Shown piece after piece: positions 6,774-7,548 of a DNA stretch of 7,548 nt. Origin of the DNA: Oceanospirillaceae bacterium (GTDB lineage Bacteria > Pseudomonadota > Gammaproteobacteria > Pseudomonadales > Balneatricaceae); assembly GCA_003523085.1 (NCBI GenBank), contig DPHD01000033.1:48375-55922 (forward strand), given 5' to 3'. Every line of letters begins with the position of its first letter. Within the stretch, counting starts at the first letter, position 1. The notes beneath the pieces are model-generated. The model was given only the letters and a program-made list of their open reading frames with translations, searched no databases and was not told where the DNA came from. Both the position numbers and the translations under genes were made by a program.

Positions 6774-6804
6774 ACCTGAATCAAATTCAGGTAAATAATT
6801 TACC
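6774..6804. repeat. Two touching palindromes, candidate operator pair
   Basis: The first is ACCTGAAT-CAA-ATTCAGGT (6774-6792, perfect 8-bp arms, 3-base spacer). The second is GGTAAAT-A-ATTTACC (6790-6804, perfect 7-bp arms), sharing GGT with the first. They lie about 146 bases before folD and 217 bases before the operon start, so they could serve either unit. The arrangement resembles adjacent binding sites for dimeric regulators; no regulator gene lies in the window. Confidence 0.45.
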
Positions 6805-6928
6805 AAAGCGGCCCTTTTGTCCTTTAATCTGGCGCATACACGCTAACAAGCGTATAAAATTTAGGCTAAAATGCACCTCGAATTTGTCAGTCGGCATTTG
6901 AGCAAGTGTCAAAGCGGCTGTTTTACCC
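6804..6928 (+). repeat. Imperfect 19-bp direct repeat pair upstream of folD
   Basis: Copies at 6804-6822 (CAAAGCGGCCCTTTTGTCC) and 6910-6928 (CAAAGCGGCTGTTTTACCC) agree at 15 of 19 positions and are 106 bp apart. The second ends seven bases before the earlier of two possible folD starts. They may be regulatory half-sites or chance similarity. Confidence 0.3.
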
Positions 6929-6949
6929 ACCAACATGAGCTATCCCATC

Positions 6950-7548
6950 ATGGCACACCTTATTGACGGCAAGCAGTTCGCTGCTAAATTACGTGAAAAA
7001 ATGACCGGTCAAATCGCTTCAATTAAAGCAGACCACAACATTGTCCCCGGCCTAGCGGTTGTGCTGGTGGGCGAAGACCCTGCCAGCCAAGTGTACGTGC
7101 GCAGCAAAGGCAAACAAGCCAAAGAGTGTGGCATCACCTCTATTGAGCACAAGCTCGAAGACACCACTAGTGAAGCGTTCTTGCTTAACTTAATTAATGA
7201 CATGAACAACGACCCAGCCATCAACGGCATCTTGGTTCAATTGCCATTACCTAAGCACATCGACTCTGCCAAGGTTTTAGAAGCCATTGACCCCGCTAAA
7301 GACGTAGACGGTTTTCACCCGATTAACGTGGGTATGTTGTCTACCGGCGGCGAAGGCATGATTCCTTGCACCCCACTAGGCAGCTTAATGATGCTACAAG
7401 ACTACCATGGCGACCTTACTGGCATGAACGCCGTTGTTGTTGGCCGTTCTAACATCGTGGGTAAGCCCATGTTCAACTTGTTGTTACAGCAAAGCTGCAC
7501 CGTCACCGTAGCTCACTCACGCACCAAAGACATTGAAGCCGTAGTACG
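6950..7548 (+). CDS. folD: FolD, methylenetetrahydrofolate dehydrogenase/cyclohydrolase (3' end outside window)
   Basis: Bifunctional enzyme that oxidises 5,10-methylene-THF to methenyl-THF with NADP and hydrolyses it to 10-formyl-THF. About 199 residues are present of a usual 280-300; the gene is cut by the right edge. Family motifs: IDGK (5-8), VVLVGEDPASQVYVRSKGK (37-55) with Tyr49 and Lys53 matching E. coli Tyr50 and Lys54, GILVQLPLP, KDVDGFHPINVG, PCTPLG, and the cofactor loop VVGRSNIVGKP. The start at 6950 makes the N-terminus one residue shorter than E. coli FolD; an in-frame ATG at 6935 would add five residues. Neither has a strong ribosome site. Wording such as GSLMMLQDYHG and SCTVTVAHSRTKD resembles alphaproteobacterial FolD from memory. 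Divergent from the corrinoid operon, it would supply the next step after the MetF-like enzyme. Confidence 0.96.
   Translation, partial: MAHLIDGKQFAAKLREKMTGQIASIKADHNIVPGLAVVLVGEDPASQVYVRSKGKQAKECGITSIEHKLEDTTSEAFLLNLINDMNNDPAINGILVQLPLPKHIDSAKVLEAIDPAKDVDGFHPINVGMLSTGGEGMIPCTPLGSLMMLQDYHGDLTGMNAVVVGRSNIVGKPMFNLLLQQSCTVTVAHSRTKDIEAVV

Larger units (their letters stand above)
6558..6949. other. Divergent intergenic region between corrinoid operon and folD
   Basis: About 390 bases with no convincing gene on either strand. It must hold the start signals for both divergent units. Visible structure: a 13-bp palindrome at 6627-6639 close to the minus-strand operon, two touching palindromes at 6774-6804, a small inverted repeat ACGCT-AACA-AGCGT at 6840-6853 that runs into TATAAA (6853-6858, a possible -10 for folD without a good -35), and imperfect 19-bp direct repeats at 6804-6822 and 6910-6928. 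I saw no cobalamin riboswitch box and no tRNA. Confidence 0.7.

Noticed and set aside
6558..6949. Cobalamin riboswitch upstream of the corrinoid operon
   Set aside because: I found no B12-box-like conserved sequence or matching fold on either strand; the minus-strand leader appears to be only about 65 bases.

Overview
This window carries a compact corrinoid-dependent one-carbon (methyl transfer) gene set. Seven genes on the minus strand are read from about 6557 down to 28. A divergent partial folD on the plus strand starts at 6950 and runs off the right edge. The protein families and FolD text suggest a proteobacterium, possibly marine and aerobic. FolD resembles alphaproteobacterial homologues I remember, but base composition looks only moderate in GC, so the lineage is uncertain. 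No rRNA, tRNA, CRISPR array or mobile element was found.

In transcription order on the minus strand the genes are: a B12-binding corrinoid protein (5859-6557), a DUF1638 protein (5213-5839), a small 'Virulence_fact'-type protein (4926-5225), a divergent MetF-like methylenetetrahydrofolate reductase (3922-4863), a methyltetrahydrofolate:corrinoid methyltransferase (2957-3853), a [2Fe-2S]/ASKHA corrinoid reactivating ATPase (836-2866) and an M50 (site-2-protease-like) membrane metallopeptidase (28-816). The first three are tightly packed, and DUF1638 overlaps the small gene by 13 bp. The next three are separated by gaps of 62-90 bp, each holding a hairpin in the minus-strand transcript. The hairpin between the methyltransferase and the activase looks like a true intrinsic terminator.

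A working model is as follows. A substrate-specific methyltransferase not present here (for example an MttB-like enzyme) would methylate the Co(I) corrinoid protein. The MeTr protein would move the methyl to tetrahydrofolate. The MetF-like enzyme would oxidise methyl-THF to methylene-THF, and FolD would take it to methenyl- and formyl-THF. The activase would rescue corrinoid that has oxidised to Co(II). The DUF1638 and Virulence_fact proteins have no assigned biochemical role that I know of and are the best candidates for something undescribed. The 392-base divergent region (6558-6949) holds several palindromes, a weak candidate promoter for the minus-strand operon and imperfect direct repeats upstream of folD.
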